The notes under the pieces are model-generated. The model made no database searches, was not told the DNA's origin, and was given only the letters and a program-made list of their open reading frames with translations. Position numbers and translations under genes: made by a program. This document shows, in pieces, positions 8,112 through 17,108 of a DNA stretch of 64,000 nt (position 1 is its first letter; each line of letters opens with the position of its first letter). This DNA comes from JAAYCI01 sp964370045. Its GTDB lineage: Bacteria; Bacillota; Clostridia; Oscillospirales; Ruminococcaceae. The stretch spans positions 62,001 through 126,000 of the forward strand of contig CAYJGZ010000003.1 of NCBI GenBank assembly GCA_964370045.1, read 5' to 3'.

Positions 8112-8954
8112 TTGTACACCATAGTAGAAAAAGAGGCACTGAACCCCACGGTCAGCCGCATGGTGATTGACGCACCGCTCATTGCGAAAAAGGCAATGCC
8201 CGGCCAGTTTATCATCGTACGTGCAAAGGACGACTCGGAGCGCATCCCCCTCACCATTGCAGATTACGACCGCGAGGCGGGCACCATCACTATTATCTAC
8301 CAGATAGTGGGTGCGGGCACAATGCAGCTGGACAGCCTGAAAAAGGGCGAGTCTGTGCAGGATTTCGTAGGGCCTTTGGGCAGGCCGAGCGAGCTTGAGG
8401 GTCTTAAAAAGGTAGCTGTTGTGGGCGGCGGCGTGGGCTGTGCCATTGCGTACCCCACCGCAAAGTACCTGCACGACATGGGCGCAGAGGTGCACAGCAT
8501 CATCGGCTTCCGCAACGAGGACCTTGTTATCCTTGAAAAAGAGTTTGACGCTGTGAGCGAAAAGCTTGTCGTGATGACGGACGACGGCAGCTACGGCGAG
8601 AAGGGTCTTGTCACCGCCGCACTCGAAAAGCTTATCAGCGAGGGCAACGAGTACGACGAGATTGTTGCCATAGGGCCTCTTGTTATGATGAAGTTTACGG
8701 TAGAGGTTGCCAAAAAGTACAACGTAAAGGCCACCGTTTCCATGAACCCCGTTATGATTGACGGCACGGGCATGTGCGGCGGATGTCGGCTTACCGTTGG
8801 GGGCGAGACCAAGTTTGCGTGTGTGGACGGCCCCGACTTTGACGGCTACAAGGTGGACTTTGACGAGGCAATCAAGCGTGGCAGTTTCTACAGTGATTTC
8901 GAGGCGCACGCACGTGATGAAGCGTGTAAATTGTACGGCAGGGAGGTAAAGTAA
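8112..8954 (+). CDS. nfnA: NfnA-type FAD/NAD-binding [2Fe-2S] subunit
   Basis: Small subunit of NADH-dependent reduced ferredoxin:NADP+ oxidoreductase, a soluble flavin-based bifurcating transhydrogenase. The start is a TTG at 8112 preceded by GGAGGA (8100-8105), which gives the family's usual MYTIVEKEALNPTVSRM beginning; the longer frame runs through the previous gene. The 280 residues show an FAD-binding part with RIPLTIADYD, an NAD-binding motif VAVVGGGVGCAIAYP, and a C-terminal cysteine patch GMCGGCRLTVGG...FACVDG that binds the [2Fe-2S] cluster. PyrK-like and sulfide dehydrogenase proteins share this architecture, but the next gene supports NfnA. Confidence 0.88.
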   Translation: MYTIVEKEALNPTVSRMVIDAPLIAKKAMPGQFIIVRAKDDSERIPLTIADYDREAGTITIIYQIVGAGTMQLDSLKKGESVQDFVGPLGRPSELEGLKKVAVVGGGVGCAIAYPTAKYLHDMGAEVHSIIGFRNEDLVILEKEFDAVSEKLVVMTDDGSYGEKGLVTAALEKLISEGNEYDEIVAIGPLVMMKFTVEVAKKYNVKATVSMNPVMIDGTGMCGGCRLTVGGETKFACVDGPDFDGYKVDFDEAIKRGSFYSDFEAHARDEACKLYGREVK

Positions 8955-8956
8955 TC

Positions 8957-10345
8957 ATGCCAAATATGGACCCTAAAAAATGCCCCATGCCGGCACAGGA
9001 GCCGGATGTGCGCAACAAAAACTTTGAAGAGGTGGCCTTGGGCTACACAGAAGAGATGGCTGTTACGGAGGCACAGCGCTGCATCCAGTGTAAGAACAAG
9101 CCATGTGTGGCAGGCTGTCCCGTGCTCATAGATATTCCCGGCTTTATCGGTAAGGTGGCCGAGGGAGATTTTGAGGAAGCTTTCAACATTCTCAGCGACC
9201 AGACGAGCCTGCCTGCCGTGTGCGGCCGTGTGTGTCCGCAGGAAACGCAGTGCGAAGAGCTGTGCATCCGTGGCAAAAAGCATGAGCCTGTGGGCATAGG
9301 CCGCCTTGAGCGCTTTGTTGCCGACTGGAAGATGAAAAACGGTGGCGACATTCCCGCACCCGCACCCAAAAACGGACACAAAGTCGCCGTAGTGGGCGCA
9401 GGCCCTGCAGGCCTTACGGTTGCGGGCGAGCTGGGCAAAAAGGGCTACGATGTCACCATATTTGAGGCGCTTCACAAGACGGGCGGCGTTTTGGTGTACG
9501 GCATCCCCGAGTTCCGCCTGCCAAAGGCGATTGTTCAGCGTGAAATAGACAACCTTGAAAAGATAGGCGTGAAAATCCAGACAAACATGGTCGTGGGCAA
9601 GGTGCTCACCATTGATGAAATTTTCGACATGGGCTTTGAGGCTGTGTTTGTGGGAAGCGGCGCAGGCCTGCCCATGTTTATGGAAATCCCCGGCGAAAGC
9701 CTTAACGGCGTGTTCTCCGCAAACGAGTTTCTCACACGTGTGAACCTTATGGGCGCATGGAGCGAGAGCAGCACAACGCCCATCATGCGTGCAAAGAAGG
9801 TGGCTGTTGTGGGCGGCGGCAACGTGGCAATGGATGCCGCGCGCTGCGCAAAACGCCTTGGTGCTGAGGAAGTGAGCATTGTTTATCGCCGTGGCATGGA
9901 GGGTCTGCCTGCCCGTGAGGAGGAGATTCACCACGCACAGGAGGAGGGCATCCTCTTCAAAACACTCACCACACCCAAAGAGGTGCTGGGCGACGAAAAC
10001 GGCAACGTCATCGGTATGCGCTGTGTCAAGTGCGAGCTGGGCGAGCCGGACGCTTCGGGTCGTCGCCGCCCCGTAGAGGTAGAGGGCAGTGACTTTGTGC
10101 TGGACTGCGACGCTATGATTATGTCCATCGGCACATCGCCCAATCCCCTTATCCGCACCACCACCCCGGGGCTTGAGGCAAACCGCTGGGGCGGCCTTAT
10201 CACCCGCGACGACAACGGCCTTACCACCCGTGACAACGTGTGGGCAGGCGGCGATGTGGTAACGGGTGCCGCCACTGTTATTTTGGCGATGGGCGCAGGC
10301 AAGCAGGCCGCCGCCGCCATTGACGAGATGCTCAAAAACAAATGA
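8957..10345 (+). CDS. nfnB: NfnB / GltD-like flavoprotein subunit
   Basis: Large subunit partner of NfnA; often annotated as NADPH-dependent glutamate synthase small chain. The 462 residues carry an N-terminal 4Fe-4S region (CIQCKNKPCVAGCP and CGRVCPQETQCEELC), an FAD-binding GAGPAGLTVAGELGKKGYDV near residue 145, and a second nucleotide site GGGNVAMDAARCAKRLGAEE for NADPH. The complex couples NADH and reduced ferredoxin to NADPH formation. Two bases separate it from nfnA, and no glutamate synthase large subunit is nearby, which favours NfnB over GltD. Its TGA overlaps the ATG of the CDF gene. Confidence 0.9.
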   Translation: MPNMDPKKCPMPAQEPDVRNKNFEEVALGYTEEMAVTEAQRCIQCKNKPCVAGCPVLIDIPGFIGKVAEGDFEEAFNILSDQTSLPAVCGRVCPQETQCEELCIRGKKHEPVGIGRLERFVADWKMKNGGDIPAPAPKNGHKVAVVGAGPAGLTVAGELGKKGYDVTIFEALHKTGGVLVYGIPEFRLPKAIVQREIDNLEKIGVKIQTNMVVGKVLTIDEIFDMGFEAVFVGSGAGLPMFMEIPGESLNGVFSANEFLTRVNLMGAWSESSTTPIMRAKKVAVVGGGNVAMDAARCAKRLGAEEVSIVYRRGMEGLPAREEEIHHAQEEGILFKTLTTPKEVLGDENGNVIGMRCVKCELGEPDASGRRRPVEVEGSDFVLDCDAMIMSIGTSPNPLIRTTTPGLEANRWGGLITRDDNGLTTRDNVWAGGDVVTGAATVILAMGAGKQAAAAIDEMLKNK

Positions 10346-11535
10346 TGAATCTTTTGGTGCGTCTTTTCGTGAAGGATGCGCACAACACAGCCCAGCCGTC
10401 CGTGCATGCCCGCTATGGGCGGCTGGCCGGCTGGGTTGGCATATTGTGCAACATATTGCTGGCAGGCATAAAGATGCTTGCCGGCCTTGTTTCGGGTAGT
10501 ATTGCGCTTGTAGGCGATGCGCTGAACAACCTCTCGGATGTCGTAAGCTCGGTGGTCACGCTGGTGGGCTTTAAGGTATCCTCTCGCCCTGCGGACAAGG
10601 ACCACCCCTTCGGCCACGCACGCTCGGAGTATATCGCAGGGCTTGTGGTGGCAGGGCTTGTCATAGTGGTGGGCGTACAGCTTTTTAGCACAAGCGTCCA
10701 AAAAATCTTCGAGCCACAGCCCATAGACTACACATGGCCGATAATTATCATCCTGTTCATTTCGGTGCTTGTGAAGGTATGGCTCGCCGTATTTAACCTA
10801 AAAATATCCCGCACCATACACTCACTTGCGCTAAAGTCCACCTTTGCTGACGCACGCAATGATGCCATTATCACGGGCGTCATTCTGATATGTGCGCTTT
10901 TTGCACGCTTTACGGGCATTGTAATAGATGCGTGGATGTGCCTTGGCGTTGCGGTGTTTATTGTTATAAACGGCATCGGCCTTGCAAAGGACACCATAGA
11001 CCCCCTTTTGGGGCTTGCGCCCGACAGGGAAAGCCTTAGGGGCATTGCGGACAAAATAATGAGCTACCCCGGCGTTTTGGGTGTGCACGATATTATTGTG
11101 CACGACTATGGCGCAAGCTGTCGCTTTGCAAGCGTGCATGTGGAGATGTCGGGCAAGGCATCCGCCGCAAGCGACCACGAGATAATCACCAAAATAGAGC
11201 GGGACTTCTTAAAAAACGAAAATATACACCTTATCGTTCACTACGACCCCATAGCAACGGGAGATGCACACGCAGACCATGTGCGCAGCATGGTGGCGAA
11301 CAAGGTGAAAGAGATAGACAGCCGCCTTAGCATACACGATTTTTACATAGAGGAGCGCCAAAATCACGCACACTATGTTTTTGATGTTGCGGTGCCACCT
11401 GACTTTGAAATGACCGAGCAGGAGCTTGCACTGCGCATAGAGAATATGCTGATTGGAAATGCAATGCCCATACAGGTAAAGCTTACTTTGGATGAAAAGT
11501 ACGCCGCAGTGCAGGAAACGGCAGTGGCAAAGTAG
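10342..11535 (+). CDS. Cation diffusion facilitator transporter
   Basis: A CDF-family metal exporter of 397 residues. The N-terminal half has six predicted membrane segments, with a metal-site motif in helix 2 (VGDALNNLSDVV) and another in helix 5 (ADARNDAIITG), plus the family signature GHARSEYIAG. The cytoplasmic C-terminal region is about 190 residues, longer than in most CDFs, and may hold two dimerisation domains. Asn/Asp residues with no histidine in the helix 2 and 5 sites resemble manganese-type members, but that is inference. The start overlaps the nfnB stop (ATGA), so it is translationally coupled to the transhydrogenase genes. Confidence 0.88.
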   Translation: MMNLLVRLFVKDAHNTAQPSVHARYGRLAGWVGILCNILLAGIKMLAGLVSGSIALVGDALNNLSDVVSSVVTLVGFKVSSRPADKDHPFGHARSEYIAGLVVAGLVIVVGVQLFSTSVQKIFEPQPIDYTWPIIIILFISVLVKVWLAVFNLKISRTIHSLALKSTFADARNDAIITGVILICALFARFTGIVIDAWMCLGVAVFIVINGIGLAKDTIDPLLGLAPDRESLRGIADKIMSYPGVLGVHDIIVHDYGASCRFASVHVEMSGKASAASDHEIITKIERDFLKNENIHLIVHYDPIATGDAHADHVRSMVANKVKEIDSRLSIHDFYIEERQNHAHYVFDVAVPPDFEMTEQELALRIENMLIGNAMPIQVKLTLDEKYAAVQETAVAK

Positions 11536-11728
11536 CGCTGCTTCAAGGGTAACAAAGCCATAATGCAACCACAGAAAACCGATGTATTTCCCTCCAACGC
11601 AAGCGGGCAATACACACAGGAAAATCAAACCTGCTTTTTAATTCACACCCCGAAAAACATAGCTTGTTTTATTGTATAGTGTTCAGCCGTACTATCCTGT
11701 AAAAAAGTTGCAAAAAGAGGAGAACTGT

Positions 11729-12922
11729 ATGAGTGTTTTTGAGTATAGCAATAAAGTTACGGCAATGCGCCCATCCATAATAAGGGAGCTGCTAAAGCAG
11801 ATGGCAGACCCACAGCTTATCAGCTTTGCGGGGGGCAACCCTGCGCCGGAGGCATTTCCCAGCGAGGCCATTTGCAACATATCGGACGAGCTTTTGCGAA
11901 ACGAAGCGCCCACCACGCTACAGTACTCCATCACGGAAGGCTACCCTGCGCTGATAGAGCAGTCTAAGCTGTACCTCAGCCGCCAGTGGCCGCTGATAAA
12001 AGAATACGACGGCGTAATGGTCACCTCGGGTAGCCAGCAGGTGATGGACTTTATGTCCAAGCTTTTGTGCAACGAGGGCGACACAGTGGTGTGCGACGAC
12101 CCTGCGTTTTTGGGTGCGCTGAACTCTTTCAGGAGCAACGGCGCACAGCTTATCGGCGTGAGCATTGACGCAGAAGGCCCAAACATCGCACAGCTTGAGG
12201 CGGCACTTTCGCAAAAGCCAAAGCCCAAATTCTTTTACACCATACCCAACTTTCAAAACCCCACCGGCTACACCACCTCCCTGCAAAGGCGCAGGGAAAT
12301 TTACGAATTGTGCAAAAAATATAATGTGCCTATTTTGGAGGACAACCCGTATGGCGAACTTCGCTTTACCGGGCAGGACATACCACCCATAAAAATGCTG
12401 GACGAGGAAGGCATTGTGGTATACGCCGCCTCCATGAGCAAGATATTTGCCCCCGGAATGCGTGTGGCGTTTTGCCTTGCACCAAAGGAGCTTCTTGCGA
12501 AAATGACCGTGCTAAAGCAGGGCAACGACGTGCACACGCCGCTGTGGAGCCAGCGTGTCATCGCAAGATATTTTGAAACGCAGGACTACGATGCGCACAT
12601 AAAGCGCCTTCAGGGCATCTACGGCGCTAAGGCACAGCACATGATGCGCACGTTTGAGGATGTCCTAAAGGGCGACATAAGCTACCTGCCTGTGCAGGGC
12701 GGCATGTTCATGTGGCTCACCCTGCCCGAGTATGCCGACATGCCCACCTTTGTAAAAAAATGCCTTGAGCAAAAGCTTGCGCTTGTGCCGGGCAATGCGT
12801 TCTTTGTGGAAGATTCCACCCCCTGCCAGAGCGTGCGGGTGAACTTCTCCTCCCCAAGCGCTGAACAGATAGATAAGGGTGTCACCATTATGCGCAGTGT
12901 TCTTGACGAAATGAAGGGGTAG
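11729..12922 (+). CDS. PLP-dependent aminotransferase (class I/II, LysN-like)
   Basis: A 397-residue fold-type I aminotransferase. It begins with the conserved ISFAGGNPAPEAFP segment, has LQYSITEGYPALIE, the PLP-stacking and phosphate region VTSGSQQVMDFMSKLL, the NPTGY motif, and the Schiff-base lysine in SMSKIFAPGMRVAF near residue 237. This pattern is shared by 2-aminoadipate and aromatic/branched-chain aminotransferases and by the C-terminal domain of MocR regulators; there is no regulator domain here. The ATG at 11729 has AGAGGAGAA upstream. It is monocistronic with a terminator after it. A last-step role in branched-chain synthesis is possible but not shown. Confidence 0.88.
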   Translation: MSVFEYSNKVTAMRPSIIRELLKQMADPQLISFAGGNPAPEAFPSEAICNISDELLRNEAPTTLQYSITEGYPALIEQSKLYLSRQWPLIKEYDGVMVTSGSQQVMDFMSKLLCNEGDTVVCDDPAFLGALNSFRSNGAQLIGVSIDAEGPNIAQLEAALSQKPKPKFFYTIPNFQNPTGYTTSLQRRREIYELCKKYNVPILEDNPYGELRFTGQDIPPIKMLDEEGIVVYAASMSKIFAPGMRVAFCLAPKELLAKMTVLKQGNDVHTPLWSQRVIARYFETQDYDAHIKRLQGIYGAKAQHMMRTFEDVLKGDISYLPVQGGMFMWLTLPEYADMPTFVKKCLEQKLALVPGNAFFVEDSTPCQSVRVNFSSPSAEQIDKGVTIMRSVLDEMKG

Positions 12923-12950
12923 TTATCTGACCTATTGTATAGCGAAAAAT

Positions 12951-12995
12951 AACACCCGTCGAATTTACACTAAGTATTTTCGACGGGTGTTTGCT
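12951..12995 (+). terminator. Terminator after the aminotransferase gene
   Basis: A perfect 13-bp inverted repeat (AACACCCGTCGAA, 12951-12963, with 12979-12991) with a 15-base loop. The 3' side is only moderately T-rich. Confidence 0.65.
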
Positions 12996-13415
12996 ATTGT
13001 GTTATTATACTTGTATAATATATGTTAATCGCCCTTGATTTGACCGGCTTTCTCTTGGGGCAAAGCCCCTTTAGTGTGTTCTTGCAAATCATTAAACCAA
13101 GTGCGAGTTGTAGGTTGTCTGCCGCGTCGGTATTTATTGACCGAGACGGCAGTAAATAAGTGCGTTTCCACATAGGCAGTGTCTATACGAGTTGAAATCG
13201 CCTATATAATTCCTATCAAAATGTATTGTCGCTGCTAAATCTTATACCTATCCCCTCCGCTTCCCTCCAAAAACACGCTGTGGTGTTTTTGTTTGTCATG
13301 GCGATAGTATACCTATGGCTTGTGAAGAAGATTTGTTGGAAATGTAAAACATCAAAAACGGTGTGTATCCCTACCAAAAACAACAGGGAAAAGATGTGCC
13401 ACCCAAGGAGCTTAC
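12996..13415. other. Intergenic stretch with no recognised gene
   Basis: I see no gene here. A short hairpin GGGGCAAAGCCCC lies at 13057-13069, and an imperfect stem pairs GCCGCGTCGG with CCGAGACGGC near 13110-13150. A hydrophobic open frame from 13226 lacks a ribosome site and overlaps queH in another frame. I see no preQ1-type riboswitch motif, although the gene that follows is a queuosine enzyme. Confidence 0.5.
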
Positions 13416-14036
13416 ATGCAAAACTTACAAAAAGAGATGGAACGTGTCATCGCAAGCACCGAGCTCGGCACACGGCTTTTACTACACACCTGCTGTGCGC
13501 CCTGCGCCGCCTCTGCGTTGCCAAGGCTGTGCGAGCACTTTGAGGTGAGCATTTTTTACTACAACCCCAACATCGCATCCTACGAAGAGCACGAAAAACG
13601 CTATGAACAGCTTGTGACGCTGACGAAATGCTTGCCACTGAAAATAGCGCCTCAACTAATAAAAGAGCCGTTTGCACAGCAGGACTTTTTGCAGGCGGTG
13701 CAGGGTATGCAGGATGCCCCCGAGGGCGGCGTGCGGTGTGATGCCTGCTTTCGTGTACGCCTTGAGCGCACAGCGCAGTTTGCCGCAGGGCAAAACATCG
13801 GGTGGGCTGCCACAACGCTAAGCGCAAGCCCCCACAAAAACGCCGCACTGCTGTGGCGCATGGGAAATGAGCTTGCGGACAAGTACAGCGTGAAGTGCCT
13901 GCCCTGCGATTTCAAGAAAAAAAACGGTGTATTACAAAGTATACAGCTTTGCAAACAGCATGATATATATCGGCAGAGCTATTGTGGGTGCAGTTTTTCA
14001 CACAGCGAAAACACACCGACATCCGATTTCAATTAA
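13416..14036 (+). CDS. queH: Epoxyqueuosine reductase QueH
   Basis: Catalyses the last step of queuosine synthesis in tRNA, reduction of epoxyqueuosine, as the non-homologous replacement of QueG (DUF208 family). The 206-residue protein shows the iron-binding cysteine motifs LLLHTCCAPCAASAL near the N-terminus and GVRCDACFRVRLERTA in the middle, with the NPNIASYEEHEKRYEQL segment between them and CLPCDFKK and YCGCSFS toward the end. AAGGAG (13405-13410) precedes the ATG. nagA follows 26 bases after the stop. Confidence 0.92.
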   Translation: MQNLQKEMERVIASTELGTRLLLHTCCAPCAASALPRLCEHFEVSIFYYNPNIASYEEHEKRYEQLVTLTKCLPLKIAPQLIKEPFAQQDFLQAVQGMQDAPEGGVRCDACFRVRLERTAQFAAGQNIGWAATTLSASPHKNAALLWRMGNELADKYSVKCLPCDFKKKNGVLQSIQLCKQHDIYRQSYCGCSFSHSENTPTSDFN

Positions 14037-14062
14037 GAGCTTATGCACAAAGGAGAACAAAG

Positions 14063-15199
14063 ATGGTTATTACCAACGGGCTTGTTTTTGGGGAGGACTG
14101 CTTGTTCAAAATGGCAGACATCGCCTTTGAAGGAGAGCTCATCACGCAGGTAGCGCCGCTCGGAAGCCTTGCGGGCAAGGGTGCTATTGATGCAGGGGGC
14201 GGCTATGTGCTGCCCGGCTTTGTGGACATTCACACGCACGGTGCTGTGGGTGGCGACTTTTGCGATGGAGATGCTGAGAGCATAGAGAAAATGCTGGAAT
14301 ATTACGGTGAGTGCGGCATTACCAGCATTTTGGGCACGCTAATTTCATCTGACAAGGACAGTATGTCGGGCGCTATCACCGCCGCCGCAGACTACTTCGG
14401 CAAGGACGGCCACGGCGCTGTACTGCGTGGTGTGCACATGGAAGGCCCGTTTATAAACCCTGAAAAGAGCGGCTCGCATGATTTGAGCAGTGTTATTCCG
14501 CCGAGCAAGGAACTGTTTGATGAGATGTACACGCTTGCAGACGGCTATATAAAGCTTGTGGGGGTTGCTCCCGAGCTTTACGGCGCGGTGGAGTTTATAC
14601 GCCATGTGGCACACAGGTGTGTGGTGGCGCTGGCGCACACCGATGCCACCTACAAGCAGGCGCTGGCAGCGTTTGATGCGGGTGCGGGGCATGTAACGCA
14701 CCTGTTCAACGCCATGTCCGCCTTTGGGCATCGAAGCCCCGGCGTGGTGGGTGCCGCAAGCGACAAGGACGCTTTTGTGGAGCTTATTTCGGACGGCATC
14801 CACCTACACCCATCTGTGGTGAGGTCTGCATTCAAGTGGTTCGGAGAAGAGCGTGTGTGCCTTGTGAGCGATAGTATGCGTGCCTGCGGTATGCCAAACG
14901 GCCACTACATGCTGGGCACACAGCGTGTGTGGGTGCAGGAAGACACGGCAGTGTGCGAAGACACGGATGTTATCGCCGCAAGCGTGCTGAGCTTAGCCGA
15001 GTGTTGCCGCAGGGCAATAGGCTTTGGCGTTCCCATCGAGCAGGCGGTGCGAGCCGCCACGCTAAACCCGGCCACTGCCGTAGGCCTGCAAAGCAGTATA
15101 GGCAGCCTAATGCCCGGCAAGCGTGCGGACATTGTGATATGGAACCGTTCATTGCAAACGGACGAGGTGATTGTGGGCGGAAAGTGTCTGCTGGGGTAA
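14063..15199 (+). CDS. nagA: N-acetylglucosamine-6-phosphate deacetylase
   Basis: Removes the acetyl group from GlcNAc-6-phosphate in amino-sugar recycling and catabolism. The 378-residue amidohydrolase has the HxH metal motif GFVDIHTHG, the substrate segment MEGPFINPEKSGSH, metal histidines in ALAHTDAT and HVTHLFNAMSAFGHR, and the catalytic aspartate in LVSDSMRACG. The ATG at 14063 follows AAGGAG (14050-14055); an upstream in-frame start at 13982 overlaps queH and is rejected. No nagB is visible beside it. Confidence 0.93.
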   Translation: MVITNGLVFGEDCLFKMADIAFEGELITQVAPLGSLAGKGAIDAGGGYVLPGFVDIHTHGAVGGDFCDGDAESIEKMLEYYGECGITSILGTLISSDKDSMSGAITAAADYFGKDGHGAVLRGVHMEGPFINPEKSGSHDLSSVIPPSKELFDEMYTLADGYIKLVGVAPELYGAVEFIRHVAHRCVVALAHTDATYKQALAAFDAGAGHVTHLFNAMSAFGHRSPGVVGAASDKDAFVELISDGIHLHPSVVRSAFKWFGEERVCLVSDSMRACGMPNGHYMLGTQRVWVQEDTAVCEDTDVIAASVLSLAECCRRAIGFGVPIEQAVRAATLNPATAVGLQSSIGSLMPGKRADIVIWNRSLQTDEVIVGGKCLLG

Positions 15200-15303
15200 G
15201 CTTGCACCGCTATTTTGCGTCATACTTTTCGCATACTTTAGGGATATTCAACAGCACAATATACTATATGTAAAATAACATCCGACATTTTGGGAGGCTT
15301 GCA

Positions 15304-16026
15304 ATGTCAATATGGTACGAGCAGGACTTTGACGTTTTACACTTCGAGTGCGACATAAATGACAGAATGACACCCTCGGCAATGCTCCGTCGTGCGCAGG
15401 AGGTATCGGGCAGGCAGTGTGTATCACTTGGCATAGACGATGCGTTTTACGAGCGCAGTCATTCGGTATTTTTGCTCTCTAAAGTGTCGCTCAAAATAAG
15501 CAACATGCCCTATTCACAGCAGCACGTGCGCATAAAAACACGTGCGTACGGAATAAAGCGTGCGGTGTATTATCGCATGACAGTCTTGCAGGACGAGCGT
15601 GGCGAGACGCTGTGCGAGATGGATTCACGCTGGGTGCTTGTGGACACACAAACTAAGCGCATAATGCGCACTGCCCCAAGCGAAATCTCACAGCACTTTT
15701 TTGGCGAGCCTGTGGGCGAAACACACAGCTTTGATATTCCAAAGCCGGGGGCGCTGTTTAATCTTCAGCAGCTGCGTGCAGGCTACAGCGTATGCGACCG
15801 CATCGGGCATGTAAACAACAGCAATTACGCCGACTTTGTGTGCGACCACCTGCCCTTTGAGCGCCTGCAAAGCGCACTGCCCCAAAGGATGGTCTTCTTA
15901 TACCGAAGCGAAATTGTCGCAAACAGTAGCTTTTCACTGCTGGGCAGCTGTATCAGCGAGGGCGGATACTACTTTTTAGGCGAGCAAAACGACATCAAAA
16001 ATTTTGAAGCGTACGCAGAATTTTAG
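15304..16026 (+). CDS. Acyl-ACP thioesterase
   Basis: Releases fatty acids from acyl carrier protein. The 240 residues fit a double-hotdog FatA-like bacterial thioesterase: the first hotdog begins YEQDFDVLHFECDINDRMTPSAMLRRAQEVSG, and the second contains SVCDRIGHVNNSNYADFVCD, where the Asn/His region matches the catalytic part. A GGGAGG site (15292-15297) lies seven bases before the ATG. It stands alone between nagA and a terminator. Confidence 0.85.
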   Translation: MSIWYEQDFDVLHFECDINDRMTPSAMLRRAQEVSGRQCVSLGIDDAFYERSHSVFLLSKVSLKISNMPYSQQHVRIKTRAYGIKRAVYYRMTVLQDERGETLCEMDSRWVLVDTQTKRIMRTAPSEISQHFFGEPVGETHSFDIPKPGALFNLQQLRAGYSVCDRIGHVNNSNYADFVCDHLPFERLQSALPQRMVFLYRSEIVANSSFSLLGSCISEGGYYFLGEQNDIKNFEAYAEF

Positions 16027-16061
16027 CGACATCTGTTATCGCTCAAACCAACCATACACGC

Positions 16062-16103
16062 AAAAAAACTTTCCGTGCAACCACAATGTGCGGAAAGTTT
16101 TTT
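16062..16103 (+). terminator. Terminator after the thioesterase gene
   Basis: An A-rich run, then ACTTTCCG pairing with CGGAAAGT and a following TTTTTTA. The A/T-rich outer arms make it usable in both directions. Confidence 0.75.
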
Positions 16104-16282
16104 ATGTGCAGTTATTGCAATATATCCATCTACACGGATGTAATGTATTGTTTTTTTATCATTGTATAGACATGTCTTTAATTTTCTCGTCCAAGTGCAT
16201 TTATTGCACTGTTATAACAAAATTCAATGTTATTTATTCGCAATATTATGTTATTTTATCCGTATTCACTCTATTAAACATC

Positions 16283-17044
16283 TTACGCTTCGCCGTACAC
16301 CAGAGAAAGTACATCCGCAAGCTTTGCGGCAGGTATCTGCCCGGGAGCGGATGCCTTTTCAAGGCTGGCGAACGTAATCGCAGAGCCAAAATGTCCTGCG
16401 CACACACGGCTGAATGCCCCCACATCCCCCATGGAGATTGCTATGCAGGGATGGCTTGTGTGGCGTGCGTATGCGCCTGCCGCACTTAATAGTGCAAGCA
16501 CATCATCCGCATCTTTGGGCATCACCGCAATCTTGGGTAAATCGGCGCTTAGGCTGTGCATGTGGCACAGCGTGTTAAACATCTCCTCCATGCTCGGCGT
16601 ATCCTCAAACATGTGAGCAGACAGCAATGTTTTCAGCCCTGCCATCTGCGCCTGCTGTAACAGGTCCAGCACCATGCCCTCGCCGCAGGACAGCTCAATA
16701 TCTATAAGGTCTGCGCCGCCAGCCTCAATAGCGGCTGTACAAATACGCCTGTACTCCTTTAGGGTAAGCGAAAGCCGCCCGCCCTCCCGCTCGCTGCGCA
16801 GTGTGAACAAAATGGGCATATCACAGAGCGTTGCACGCAGCATCTTCAGCGCCGACACAATGCTCTGCTCCTGCGCTATATCCTCAAAGAAATCCGCACG
16901 CCATTCAATTAGCTGTGCTCCGCTATCAGCGGCAAGCACCGCCTCTTTCAAAAGCGCCTGCAAGCTTTCGCCCATTAGCGGCACGCATATTTTAGGTATA
17001 CCCGTGCCAATCTCTACCCCACGCACATTAAGTATATTATTCAT
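16283..17044 (-). CDS. aroD: 3-dehydroquinate dehydratase, type I
   Basis: Dehydrates 3-dehydroquinate to 3-dehydroshikimate in the shikimate pathway. The 253-residue TIM-barrel protein shows the type I features: PKICVPLMGES near the start, LIEWRADFF, ILFTLRSEREGG, DIELSCGE, the general-base histidine in LLSAHMFEDTPS, and the Schiff-base lysine in PKIAVMPKDADD. AGGAG lies six bases before the ATG on the minus strand. The DUF512 gene is 64 bases upstream on the same strand. Confidence 0.93.
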   Translation of the reverse strand: MNNILNVRGVEIGTGIPKICVPLMGESLQALLKEAVLAADSGAQLIEWRADFFEDIAQEQSIVSALKMLRATLCDMPILFTLRSEREGGRLSLTLKEYRRICTAAIEAGGADLIDIELSCGEGMVLDLLQQAQMAGLKTLLSAHMFEDTPSMEEMFNTLCHMHSLSADLPKIAVMPKDADDVLALLSAAGAYARHTSHPCIAISMGDVGAFSRVCAGHFGSAITFASLEKASAPGQIPAAKLADVLSLVYGEA

Positions 17045-17108
17045 GAAAATCTCCTGTTTGTATAGTCACTTAATTGAAAAGCAAATGCACCGTGCCACAA
17101 AGACACGC

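Noticed and set aside
8957..10345. Glutamate synthase small subunit (gltD)
   Set aside because: No large subunit nearby and the gene follows an NfnA-type partner, so NfnB is the better reading.
13057..13150. preQ1 riboswitch before queH
   Set aside because: Only short hairpins; the conserved aptamer core was not found.
13226..13543. 105-codon frame before queH
   Set aside because: No ribosome site, unlikely composition, and it overlaps queH in another frame.
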